NCBI RefSeq assembly: GCF_009695765.1
Contig: NZ_VUNI01000007.1
Span: forward strand, 62,001-126,000
Reading direction: 5' to 3'
Length of the DNA stretch: 64,000 nucleotides
DNA from: Roseburia porci
GTDB taxonomy: Bacteria; Bacillota; Clostridia; Lachnospirales; Lachnospiraceae
The notes beneath the pieces are model-generated. The model ran no database searches, had not been told where the DNA came from, and saw only the letters and a program-made list of their open reading frames with translations. A program made the translations under genes and the position numbers. Shown here in pieces: positions 43,635 to 52,264 of this stretch (its first letter is position 1; each line of letters opens with the position of its first letter).

Positions 43635-45986
43635 CTACGAATTCATACTTTTCAAAAAGTACATGCGGGAGGAAAAATCCTGGAAATACCGGACCTCATT
43701 GCTGTATCCGGTTGCTGCAAACGCCTGCTTCAATTTAATTCCCCCATTCATCAGAAGAGACCCGGACGCTGTCACTTCTTCCTTTTCTCCCGGCATCGTC
43801 ACAAACCTGGAAACAACATGCTGCACCAGTGAGCCCTGTTTGATATGAATCGGTGATTGTGTATTGACCAGATCGCCGAATTCTTTGATGTTATATGTTA
43901 ATTCCTGATTAAATAATTTATATTTATCTTCTTTGATCAATCCTTTTGGTATATATTGTTCAAATTGTGTATTGGGTTGCACCATATATTGCATCAGCAT
44001 TCCGACTGCATTTTTACGATCTTTGGATACACAGGTCCATTCATACAGATTCTGTCCGTTTCTTCCTCTGTAAAACTCTCCGTGCTGTAATACTTCGCGC
44101 CATTCCTTATAAAGTGTAATCTGCTCTTTGATCTGTCTTAATTCCTCCTTTGACATATCGCAGAAATTACACTCATATCCACAAATGCCAAATGCAGCCA
44201 CATGAAATCTGGTATCTAACGGAGTATTTCGAAGTGTCTGATGATTCGGGCAGGCCGATACATGTGCACTGACGCAGGACATCGGATATCCATAGCTGTA
44301 ATTCGTCTGTGCCTGTACACGATAGGCAGCATCCGTATCATCACTTGCCCATATCTGTGGAAAATAAGACAAAATTCCAAGATCAAAACGGTTTCCGCCT
44401 GCCGCACAGCCTTCAAACAGGATCTGCGGGAAACGTTCTGTCAAAGTCTTCATTGCACGATACAGACCAAGTACATAACGATGTGCGGTCTCTCCCTGAT
44501 GCTCATAATCCAGATACTGCGAATAATAATCCGAAAAGATCCGGTTCATGTCCCATTTGACATAACTGATATTTGCTGAAGAAAATACCTTTGTCATCTC
44601 TTCGATGATATACTCTACGACTTTTGGATTCGCCAGATCCAGAATTCTCTGATTTCGTCCTTCGGAATGTGGTTTTCCAGGAATTTCCATCGTCCACTCC
44701 GGGTGTGCGCGGTACAAATCACTGTCTGTATTGACCATTTCCGGTTCTACCCAGATTCCAAAATCAAGTCCAAGAGCATTTATTTTTTTTACAAGCCCTT
44801 CCAGTCCATTCGGAAGTTTTTTCTTATTGACATACCAGTCCCCTAATGAAGATTTGTCATCATTCCGGTGTCCAAACCAGCCGTCATCCATAACAAACAA
44901 TTCGATTCCTGCAGCTTTTCCTGCTTTTGCAAGTTTTAACAGCTTGTTTTCACTGATGTCAAAATAAGCAGCTTCCCAGCTGTTCAGGAGAACCGGACGG
45001 ATTTTATCTCTCCACTCACCTCTGCAGATGCATGCCCGTACAAATGCATGCATCCGTCTGCTCATTCCATTAAATCCCTCCGTAGAACAGGTCATAACTG
45101 CTTCCGGTGATTCAAAGAATTCTCCAGGTCTTACTTCAAAGGAAAAGCTCTGCGGGTTGATTCCGGCAACAAATCTCGTTTTATGATATCCATTCACTTC
45201 TGCAGCCTCATAATGATTTCCACTATAGATCAGATTCATGCCATAGCATATTCCTGTATCTTCACTGGTTGTCGCCTTTGAGAGCATGACAAACGGATTC
45301 GCACGGTTAGAAGAAGTCCCTGTATAGGAAGCATTCACATGTTTTCCAGCACAGACACGGATGTCATGACGCTGCATCTCTCTGGCCCACGAACCATTAA
45401 ACGTTGTAAGGATATAATCATCCGTTTCAAAATCCAGCTGTGTACTCATGAGCCTTTTCAGCCAGACAGAATCCTCACTTTCATTGATCAGTTTTGAAGC
45501 ACGTGTGATCACATCCTTTTTGGGGAAGACATAATAATTCAATTCCAGAACCAGTCCATAATTATGATCCTTCATGATTACTGTCAGATGCTCAACTTTA
45601 CCATTCTCTTCATAAGAACCAGGAAGTGTTACAAACGGCTCCTTGCCTTCTGTAATCAGACTTTCTTCATACACAAAATCCGATGTCATTCCTCCATCTG
45701 CATGCACAAGTTCCACAAATGGCTCCCGGATATCGCCCTTTCCGTATGAAGACATTTCAAGTCTCATATCTTCAAGAGAATAGCTGGTATGTGCCGCATC
45801 ATACACGTTCGTATTTCCCGGAGCAAATGCATGCTTCTCGCTGAGTACCTCTGCCTCTGCTGCGGAATCGATGATGATTTTTTCACCATAATACAGATGT
45901 TCCAGCTGTCCGGTCGGAAGGATTTTGAAACAATACGTTGTATGTTCTGTATCAAGAACCATAATATTTTCCAGTTTTCGAATCAT
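43635..45986 (-). CDS. Alpha-galactosidase (GH36)
   Basis: A GH36 enzyme of 783 residues without a signal peptide, so cytoplasmic. It removes terminal alpha-galactose from raffinose, melibiose or galactolipid headgroups. The N-terminal beta-sandwich is followed by the barrel with WEAAYFDI, DDGWFGHRNDD, YVKWDMNR (nucleophile Asp, about residue 478) and WASDDTDA (acid/base Asp, about residue 549). AGGAGG precedes the ATG. It is last in the TetR-headed operon, 14 bp after the symporter gene. No obvious terminator was found after it. Confidence 0.92.
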   Translation of the reverse strand: MIRKLENIMVLDTEHTTYCFKILPTGQLEHLYYGEKIIIDSAAEAEVLSEKHAFAPGNTNVYDAAHTSYSLEDMRLEMSSYGKGDIREPFVELVHADGGMTSDFVYEESLITEGKEPFVTLPGSYEENGKVEHLTVIMKDHNYGLVLELNYYVFPKKDVITRASKLINESEDSVWLKRLMSTQLDFETDDYILTTFNGSWAREMQRHDIRVCAGKHVNASYTGTSSNRANPFVMLSKATTSEDTGICYGMNLIYSGNHYEAAEVNGYHKTRFVAGINPQSFSFEVRPGEFFESPEAVMTCSTEGFNGMSRRMHAFVRACICRGEWRDKIRPVLLNSWEAAYFDISENKLLKLAKAGKAAGIELFVMDDGWFGHRNDDKSSLGDWYVNKKKLPNGLEGLVKKINALGLDFGIWVEPEMVNTDSDLYRAHPEWTMEIPGKPHSEGRNQRILDLANPKVVEYIIEEMTKVFSSANISYVKWDMNRIFSDYYSQYLDYEHQGETAHRYVLGLYRAMKTLTERFPQILFEGCAAGGNRFDLGILSYFPQIWASDDTDAAYRVQAQTNYSYGYPMSCVSAHVSACPNHQTLRNTPLDTRFHVAAFGICGYECNFCDMSKEELRQIKEQITLYKEWREVLQHGEFYRGRNGQNLYEWTCVSKDRKNAVGMLMQYMVQPNTQFEQYIPKGLIKEDKYKLFNQELTYNIKEFGDLVNTQSPIHIKQGSLVQHVVSRFVTMPGEKEEVTASGSLLMNGGIKLKQAFAATGYSNEVRYFQDFSSRMYFLKSMNS

Positions 45987-46000
45987 TATTATATCCTCCT

Positions 46001-47398
46001 TTAATTTTTCTCAAGTTCCTTTTTAATTTCATTCAATTTTTCATCCGTAAGGATATAGTGTCTGCGGAATATGATAACTGCAATGATAAGTACAAATATC
46101 GGAATAATGGTCATACTCATGCGAAGTCCGATTCTGGAGCTTCCGCTGACGGTTGCCTCCACTGTTTCATCCGAACTGATCTGGCATACGGTAAGCACAA
46201 GCGAAGCAACAAGCGCAGAGATTCCGGAAGCAAGTTTCACCACAAATGTCTGCATGGAAAAAATAACCGACTCATCTCTTCGTTTATTTTTCAGTTCTCC
46301 ATAATCTACGGTATTTGCCAGGAAAACTGTAACAATTACATTTAGCATTCCGATTGCGGACATAATCAGAAATGCCGGCACTAAAAGGAAGTATACATTT
46401 GTCACTCCTCCTGTTGTAAGGAACAGTAAGATGAGGTACCCGCAAAAAGCCATTGTAAAGCTGACATAAAATACTTTTATCGTGCTCATGAATTTTCTCA
46501 GAAGTGGAAACAGGATCATCATGGCAAGTATCTGAAATGCTCCTCCAAAAGTATTAAACAAGGTATAATCTGCTTTCCATCCGGCACCACTGAAATCATA
46601 TTTAAAGAAATAGATCAGTAAGTTTGACGTAATATAAAGAGCTGAATTGATCAGGACAATTGCTGCAACCATCGTCATTGCCTGGTCATTCTGGATCAAA
46701 GCACGGAACATATCTTTTACCGATGCGGTCTGCATATCCACCGACGATTTTTCCTTGATGCAGACACAGGTGATAACTGTAAAAATCACAAATAATACTG
46801 CGACAATTGCTGCAAAAGCCTGAAAACCAAGCCGCTCCACCTCGCCATCGTTTGCTCCGCCAAGCCATTTTCCAAGTCCCGACACGCACATAACAGTAAT
46901 AATTGTGATGACTGCTGAGCCGACTCCTGCACAGGAACGCGCAAGCGCCGACAGATTCTCACGTTCTTTTCCACTCTCTGTAAAGGCAGGAACCATGGAC
47001 CAGTATGGAATATCCATCATGGTGTATGTAACACCCCACAAAATATATGTAACAGCCGCATATGCCACAAGTCCTCCCGCATTGAGAGAAGTCGGTGCGG
47101 AAAACATCAGATATAAAATCACCGCGTTGGTCAGCGTTCCAATCAGAAGCCACGGACGGAATTTTCCCCATCTGGTCTTTGTTTTGGCAACAATCACCCC
47201 CATGATTGGATCATTAAATGCATCAAACACACGTGCTACAAGAAGAATAACTCCCATTGCCCATGCACTGACTCCCATAATATCCTGATAATAATACAGG
47301 ATGTAACTTGCAGATAACATGTACACCATGTCTTTTCCAACTGCGCCAATTCCGTAGGCAAACTTTTCTATTCCTGATAATTTTTTCTTCGTTTCCAT
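46001..47398 (-). CDS. GPH-family sugar:cation symporter
   Basis: A 465-residue membrane protein with about twelve hydrophobic helices, of the glycoside-pentoside-hexuronide (MelB/UidB) family. Signature regions: IEKFAYGIGAVGKDMVY at the N-terminus, DAFNDPIMGVIVAKTKT in the second loop and VDYGELKNKRRDES before the tenth helix. It imports a sugar with H+ or Na+. In this operon it would bring in the substrate for GH36 and GH2 enzymes, both of which lack signal peptides. It lies 14 bp after the GT-B-like gene. Confidence 0.9.
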   Translation of the reverse strand: METKKKLSGIEKFAYGIGAVGKDMVYMLSASYILYYYQDIMGVSAWAMGVILLVARVFDAFNDPIMGVIVAKTKTRWGKFRPWLLIGTLTNAVILYLMFSAPTSLNAGGLVAYAAVTYILWGVTYTMMDIPYWSMVPAFTESGKERENLSALARSCAGVGSAVITIITVMCVSGLGKWLGGANDGEVERLGFQAFAAIVAVLFVIFTVITCVCIKEKSSVDMQTASVKDMFRALIQNDQAMTMVAAIVLINSALYITSNLLIYFFKYDFSGAGWKADYTLFNTFGGAFQILAMMILFPLLRKFMSTIKVFYVSFTMAFCGYLILLFLTTGGVTNVYFLLVPAFLIMSAIGMLNVIVTVFLANTVDYGELKNKRRDESVIFSMQTFVVKLASGISALVASLVLTVCQISSDETVEATVSGSSRIGLRMSMTIIPIFVLIIAVIIFRRHYILTDEKLNEIKKELEKN

Positions 47399-47412
47399 TT
47401 TTCTCTCCTATG

Positions 47413-48891
47413 CTATCTTCCCTGATCTTTATTTTTTAACCCCATTGCAAGTTCTACTGCTTTATATGCTCCATCATAGATTCCGATGGATTTATTAGTC
47501 ATAATGTTTTGACACATATCTTCCAGTAGATCGTTGTCATTTAAAAACAGATCGATCATCTGGAGTGTATGCGGAATATCCCTGCACTCAAGTGTTCCAT
47601 CGCCGATTTCTGCCGAATGAATTGCTCCCCACATTTCATGCTTTCCGACCCTCTTGATAAAAAGTTTTGGAACCGGATAAAACGCAAGCTCACTTGGTTT
47701 TGTCACAAGCACATCTGCACTTCTCATCAGAAGGTTGGTACAGTAAACTGCCTCAAAAATATTGGAATGCCAGAATCCATGTATTCCGAACATATCATTT
47801 GCCGGATTTAATGCGTCTTCTGCAAATTTTTCGGTTGCTTTCCAGTTCTCAAAATGTTCGGTTGCAACCGACCCCATTTCCGGAATCTCTTTCAGTTCAT
47901 CCCACACATTTTTATAATCCCCGACATTTATATACAAAACAGCTCTTTTTTCATGGATCATTGGAAGCAGATGGCGGATAATCGCAGCAAAGATTTCTTT
48001 TTGTGCTCCGGCTCCGCCGATCGTCAGCAGAAAACGCATCGGTTTCTTTTGATTTTTCCGCTCGATTCTCGCCTGACAGTCATTTTCTATATTGCTGACC
48101 AATTCATGATCAATATAATGACCGGTATACACCAGAGCATCCGCCGGCATCGGATTGCAGACATTTTTCTTATTCATTCCGTTTAAAATACGGTATCCCA
48201 TATAAGCATTGTGACACTGGATCGTATGCACACTGCCTTCTGCAAGATGAAGCGCCATCGGCCAGTTATCCGGAATCGCATTGACAACATATTTCATGCC
48301 TGCATGAACCGCAGCCTGCGCAGGCCACACATGGGTTCCAATCACCGGAATCTCCTTCGGGATATTCCGAAATACCGGCACCATAAGTTCTGCATTTTTC
48401 TGGTCGGAAGCATTATATGACAATGCCCGGAATCCCTCGTAGTTCATCGGTTCCCAGACCAGTTTGTTAAACAATCGGTTTTTTGACATTCTTGAACCCA
48501 GAGAATACAGTTTATTCTGTGCACTGATGACTTTTGTGCATGTGGTCTGCGGATAACCGTTTAAATCCATCCAGTATGGAGTGTATCCCAGATATTTTGC
48601 TGCCGAAGCCATCGCCATTGAAATCCGGTAATGTCCAAATCCCATACGGATATTTCCAACGATAATTCCCTTCTCCATATCAAAATCCGCACTGTTGTCT
48701 TTCTGTTCCAGCAAAATGTTCCGGACACCAAGCGAATCCCCAATATACAGATTTTTTTCAATGCTCACCGGATAATCGTTTCTGGAATCATCCCCAAATT
48801 TTTTCCGATACTTTTCCTTTGATCTGCACGCACTCTTATATGCTCTGGCACTGATCTCATTTCCAAAAATATTTTTCGATTTTTCCAACAT
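47413..48891 (-). CDS. GT-B-fold-like protein of unknown function
   Basis: A protein of about 492 residues in the middle of a glycoside operon. The start at 48891 (MLEKSK) follows AGGAG by six bases. It has a glycine/histidine motif MGFGHYRIS (residues 83-91) like the N-terminal nucleotide-sugar glycosyltransferase loop of GT28 (MurG/MGDG synthase), then FLLTIGGAGAQKE at about residue 290 and a C-terminal RSADVLVTKPSELAFYP near 400, like the donor-binding half. There is no membrane segment or signal peptide. I recognise no characterised family. It may transfer or bind a sugar, but none of this is proven. Confidence 0.6.
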   Translation of the reverse strand: MLEKSKNIFGNEISARAYKSACRSKEKYRKKFGDDSRNDYPVSIEKNLYIGDSLGVRNILLEQKDNSADFDMEKGIIVGNIRMGFGHYRISMAMASAAKYLGYTPYWMDLNGYPQTTCTKVISAQNKLYSLGSRMSKNRLFNKLVWEPMNYEGFRALSYNASDQKNAELMVPVFRNIPKEIPVIGTHVWPAQAAVHAGMKYVVNAIPDNWPMALHLAEGSVHTIQCHNAYMGYRILNGMNKKNVCNPMPADALVYTGHYIDHELVSNIENDCQARIERKNQKKPMRFLLTIGGAGAQKEIFAAIIRHLLPMIHEKRAVLYINVGDYKNVWDELKEIPEMGSVATEHFENWKATEKFAEDALNPANDMFGIHGFWHSNIFEAVYCTNLLMRSADVLVTKPSELAFYPVPKLFIKRVGKHEMWGAIHSAEIGDGTLECRDIPHTLQMIDLFLNDNDLLEDMCQNIMTNKSIGIYDGAYKAVELAMGLKNKDQGR

Positions 48892-48936
48892 GTTATACTC
48901 CTTCATCATTTACTTCAAATAATTTTCCCTCAAAAA

Positions 48937-51399
48937 TTATCCCTCATTATTATCCGGACAGATCACTTCAAATTCGATCCGAACCGGGTCCGCGCCCAGA
49001 CATCGTAATGTCAATGCGGCTTTTCCGGATTCACCAAGACTTTTTACATAAATTCCGGTCATTCCTCCCCTCACTGGAACAATTTCCGGTCCGATCATTT
49101 CGATTGGTCCCTCAGTCTCTGCAATCACGGGGTCTTCAAAATAGAACAGCTGATTGCCATTTTCATCTCTCATCACAATCCTTACTTCCGCCACATCATA
49201 ACTTCTTTGTTCCAGCAATTCCCTGGAAGAAACCGTAAGGTCCATATGATAAGCAGTCATTGGCTTCTTGACAATCGTTTTTGCGATCCTCCCATCTTTA
49301 ATCGCTTCAAAACGATATATCGTGCTGCTTCCACCCCAGTCCCCTACATAACTGTTATAAAGCGTTACAGCGTCTTCCGGCTTCATATGATAAAAAAGAA
49401 GTGCTTTCAATGCAATCTTAATAATCCACGCCGGATAATGGCCATATCCATGTACAGCCGTGTAATTAAGTGCTGATTTAATTTCTTCTGCTTGTTTTTC
49501 TGTAAAATCACCACTCTTTTTGATCTCATCTCCGATAAAATCATCGATGAGTATCGGACCATGTTTCAGATTCTGAAATGGAGAATCCTTTCTCGTATAC
49601 TCTTTTATGAAATGATCATTCTTATACATTTTTACACTGTCTGCATTCGAAAAAATATAAGTTGCTCCCCGATTGCAGCCCGGATGCTCTCCAATATCCA
49701 TAGAAGAGCTTAATTCCAGTACGGTGTCTCCATCTTCCGCTTCACAGGCATAAACATACGCAGCCATTTTCGGATTCCGGAACATATCTAAAACACCGTG
49801 ATAGCAGATACGGTCTCCGCTTCCAAAGTCTTTGTGCGTATTATAGTCAAACATGCACCATCCGAAACTTCCTGCAATATCATTCTGTCCGGCCACTGCA
49901 TCGAGTACTCTTGCATGGCGAAGCGCATGTTCTCTCCTGTGTTCTTCATCGTCAAACGCTTTCGTTGGATACATATGTCCATTGTATTCAGAGATCAGAT
50001 ATGGTTTATTCCGATCACTGGTAATGTTCTTTTTCGGCTCACATCCAGGCGCTTTCCCATCATGTGAAAAATCATTATATGTATACACATCTTCGAACAA
50101 ATGACTTTTCTTATGTGCACGCACCCCGCCTGTCGGTCTCGAATCATCCAGTTCGTGTGCAGCTTCATTCGTTCGTATATAAAATTCATCATCATCCCCG
50201 GATTCATTGATCCGCACCCCCCACAGAATAATGGAAGGATGATTCCGATATTGACGGATCATATCTTTTACATTCTGTATCGCCTGTCTTTTCCAGTTTT
50301 CATCGCCAATATGCTGCCATCCCGGGATCTCCATAAATACAAGCAGTCCGATTTCATCACAGCGTTCGATGAAATACTGCGACTGTGGATAATGGGATGT
50401 CCGTACAGCATTACATCCAAGTTCCTGTTTCAGAATCTCAGCATCCTGCTTCTGCATGGATTCCGGCATTGCATAGCCAACATACGGATACGACTGATGT
50501 CTGTTTAATCCACGGATTTTTACTTTATTTCCATTTAAGTAAAACCCATCTGTTTCAAATTCCACTTTACGAAATCCAAATGTATCCACTCTCGTATCGA
50601 TTACCTTACCCGAACGAACCAGTTCCGTTTTCAGTTCATACAGGCATGGATCATCCAGTTCCCACAAAAGAATATCTGATACAGCCTCCTCTATCTCTAC
50701 TTCATTTCCGGAGATCTCCGTCTCCCCAAGCGCAAGATCCTCATTGTCCTTTTTCAAAAGCTTCTGACGGATGTACAAAGGTTCCTTTTCCGGATCCTGG
50801 ATATCGTCAGAATGGATCTGTATCAGAGAAACGATCTTTGCCGGATAGTGTTCCGCTGCTTTCTTTTCCGGATGACTTTTGAGTTCCGGCGGCAAAAGAG
50901 TCTTAACAAAGATATCTTCCAGATATTCTTTTTCCCTTACCTCCAGATAAACATCCCTGTAGATTCCACCAAATGTCATATAATCAATTACAAAACCAAA
51001 CGGTGGAATGTTCTGATCTTCTCTGCTGTTCACCCTTACCGTCAGTTGATTGTTCTGTCCATAGCGCAGCAGATCGCCAATTTCAACTGAACATGCCGTA
51101 TACCCGCAATTATGCTCTTTCACCAGCTTTCCATTGATAAAGATCTGCGCACTATGAGCGACTCCCTCGAATGTCAACACCACCGATTTATCACGCCAGG
51201 TCTCTGGAGCAAAAATGTTCCGGCGGTAGCCACAGACCATCTGATACATCTGTTCATCAAAATAATGAAACGGAACTTCTTTGCAGGTATGTGGAATCCG
51301 AACGCTTTCCATACTGCTTTCATCATAATCTGCCTGTAGCATCGCATCCGTATATTCCGTAGAAAAATTCCAGTTGTCGTTTAAATATGTACGGCTCAT
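48937..51399 (-). CDS. GH2-family glycoside hydrolase
   Basis: An 820-residue cytoplasmic GH2 enzyme (beta-galactosidase, beta-glucuronidase or similar). An N-terminal jelly-roll domain (WRDKSVVLTFEGVAHSAQIFINGKLV) and an immunoglobulin-like domain precede the barrel; the acid/base is Glu in RINES (about residue 400) and the nucleophile Glu is in LISEYNGH (about 469). The family's usual E-N-E pattern is kept. A C-terminal domain of 250 residues follows. Exact specificity cannot be told from motifs. It follows the TetR gene and starts the enzyme part of the operon; GGAGG precedes the ATG. Confidence 0.88.
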   Translation of the reverse strand: MSRTYLNDNWNFSTEYTDAMLQADYDESSMESVRIPHTCKEVPFHYFDEQMYQMVCGYRRNIFAPETWRDKSVVLTFEGVAHSAQIFINGKLVKEHNCGYTACSVEIGDLLRYGQNNQLTVRVNSREDQNIPPFGFVIDYMTFGGIYRDVYLEVREKEYLEDIFVKTLLPPELKSHPEKKAAEHYPAKIVSLIQIHSDDIQDPEKEPLYIRQKLLKKDNEDLALGETEISGNEVEIEEAVSDILLWELDDPCLYELKTELVRSGKVIDTRVDTFGFRKVEFETDGFYLNGNKVKIRGLNRHQSYPYVGYAMPESMQKQDAEILKQELGCNAVRTSHYPQSQYFIERCDEIGLLVFMEIPGWQHIGDENWKRQAIQNVKDMIRQYRNHPSIILWGVRINESGDDDEFYIRTNEAAHELDDSRPTGGVRAHKKSHLFEDVYTYNDFSHDGKAPGCEPKKNITSDRNKPYLISEYNGHMYPTKAFDDEEHRREHALRHARVLDAVAGQNDIAGSFGWCMFDYNTHKDFGSGDRICYHGVLDMFRNPKMAAYVYACEAEDGDTVLELSSSMDIGEHPGCNRGATYIFSNADSVKMYKNDHFIKEYTRKDSPFQNLKHGPILIDDFIGDEIKKSGDFTEKQAEEIKSALNYTAVHGYGHYPAWIIKIALKALLFYHMKPEDAVTLYNSYVGDWGGSSTIYRFEAIKDGRIAKTIVKKPMTAYHMDLTVSSRELLEQRSYDVAEVRIVMRDENGNQLFYFEDPVIAETEGPIEMIGPEIVPVRGGMTGIYVKSLGESGKAALTLRCLGADPVRIEFEVICPDNNEG

Positions 51400-51444
51400 T
51401 CTATCGCCTCCATCTGTCGTCCATTTATTAATTCCTCATTTAAT

Positions 51445-52008
51445 TTACTTTCTGATTGCTATACCATCAACAATAATATCTACAACCTCCTGCAACGCAT
51501 CCCCATAGGAAATACCATTTGTAATGAGCACATCTCTTTGAAAAAACTGTTCAATCGTTGCTTCCAACATTGTTTTAATTACGATAATGTTTACCGGCCG
51601 GATTGCTCCTTCCTCCACTCCCTGATGAATGAGAGCGATTGTATTTTCCCATCCGGTCTCTAATCGTTCCTCCACTTTGTGATATATTTTCGGATATTTA
51701 TCTTTCAGCTGATAGAGATTACGAAAATCGATATCCTTATATCCTTCTGGAAGAACCCCAAGTATTTTCCGGATCTTATCCTCTGTTTTTAAAGAAGTAT
51801 CATTTAAAATAGCCTGTTCACTTTCTTTTATATTGTCAAAGCAATAATCTACCATCTGAAAAAACAAGGTCTCTTTATCACGAAATACCGTATAAATTGT
51901 CTTTTTACTCATGGACAATTCTCCAGCAATATCGTCCATTGTAAATTTCAATCCTTTCCGGTTAAACACTCTAATTGTCGCATCCAGTATTTTTTCCCTC
52001 TGCTCCAT
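51445..52008 (-). CDS. TetR/AcrR-family transcriptional regulator
   Basis: A 187-residue regulator with an N-terminal helix-turn-helix (ILDATIRVFNRKGLKFTMDD, then ELSMSKKTIYTVFRDKETLF) and an all-helical ligand domain. It is the first gene of the operon that continues with the GH2 enzyme 45 bp later. Two matching 26-bp inverted repeats flank its own promoter, so it probably represses itself and the whole operon until a ligand binds. Such regulators more often sense hydrophobic molecules than sugars. Confidence 0.88.
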   Translation of the reverse strand: MEQREKILDATIRVFNRKGLKFTMDDIAGELSMSKKTIYTVFRDKETLFFQMVDYCFDNIKESEQAILNDTSLKTEDKIRKILGVLPEGYKDIDFRNLYQLKDKYPKIYHKVEERLETGWENTIALIHQGVEEGAIRPVNIIVIKTMLEATIEQFFQRDVLITNGISYGDALQEVVDIIVDGIAIRK

Positions 52009-52039
52009 ATTTCCTCCCCGCTCTTTGCTGTTGTCACAA

Positions 52040-52065
52040 GAAACTGATTTTCGTTTTTCCGTTTC
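52040..52065. promoter_or_regulatory. Operator O1, 26-bp inverted repeat (putative TetR site)
   Basis: GAAAC-N16-GTTTC, placed just downstream of the -10 box on the minus strand, over the expected transcription start. Confidence 0.6.
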
Positions 52066-52069
52066 CTAT

Positions 52070-52099
52070 ATTTTACCACCCATCTGACATACATTTCAA
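52070..52099 (-). promoter_or_regulatory. Promoter of the TetR-headed glycoside operon
   Basis: Minus-strand TTGAAA (52094-52099), an 18-bp spacer and TAAAAT (52070-52075). It lies between the two operators, so repression by a bound pair is easy to picture. Confidence 0.65.
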
Positions 52100-52125
52100 G
52101 AAACTAAATTTACAAATTGCGTTTC
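52100..52125. promoter_or_regulatory. Operator O2, 26-bp inverted repeat (putative TetR site)
   Basis: GAAAC-N16-GTTTC with the same spacing as O1, immediately upstream of the -35 box. Centre-to-centre distance to O1 is 60 bp, about six helical turns. Confidence 0.6.
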
Positions 52126-52186
52126 CCTTTTTTGTATAATTTGTCCAAAAGAAAGATCCAGCACGCAAGGAATTTTCCTATATAGT

Positions 52187-52232
52187 AAAATAGCAGAAGC
52201 GCCGGGATATTTCCCGACGCCTCCGCTATTTA
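52187..52232 (-). terminator. Terminator of the cell-wall amylase gene
   Basis: A long imperfect stem (52187-52207 with 52212-52231) with a four-base loop; on the minus strand it ends in TTTTA. It lies 30 bp after the amylase stop. Confidence 0.75.
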
Positions 52233-52264
52233 TTAGGTAGGAATCAAAAAGATGTAATTAAGCA

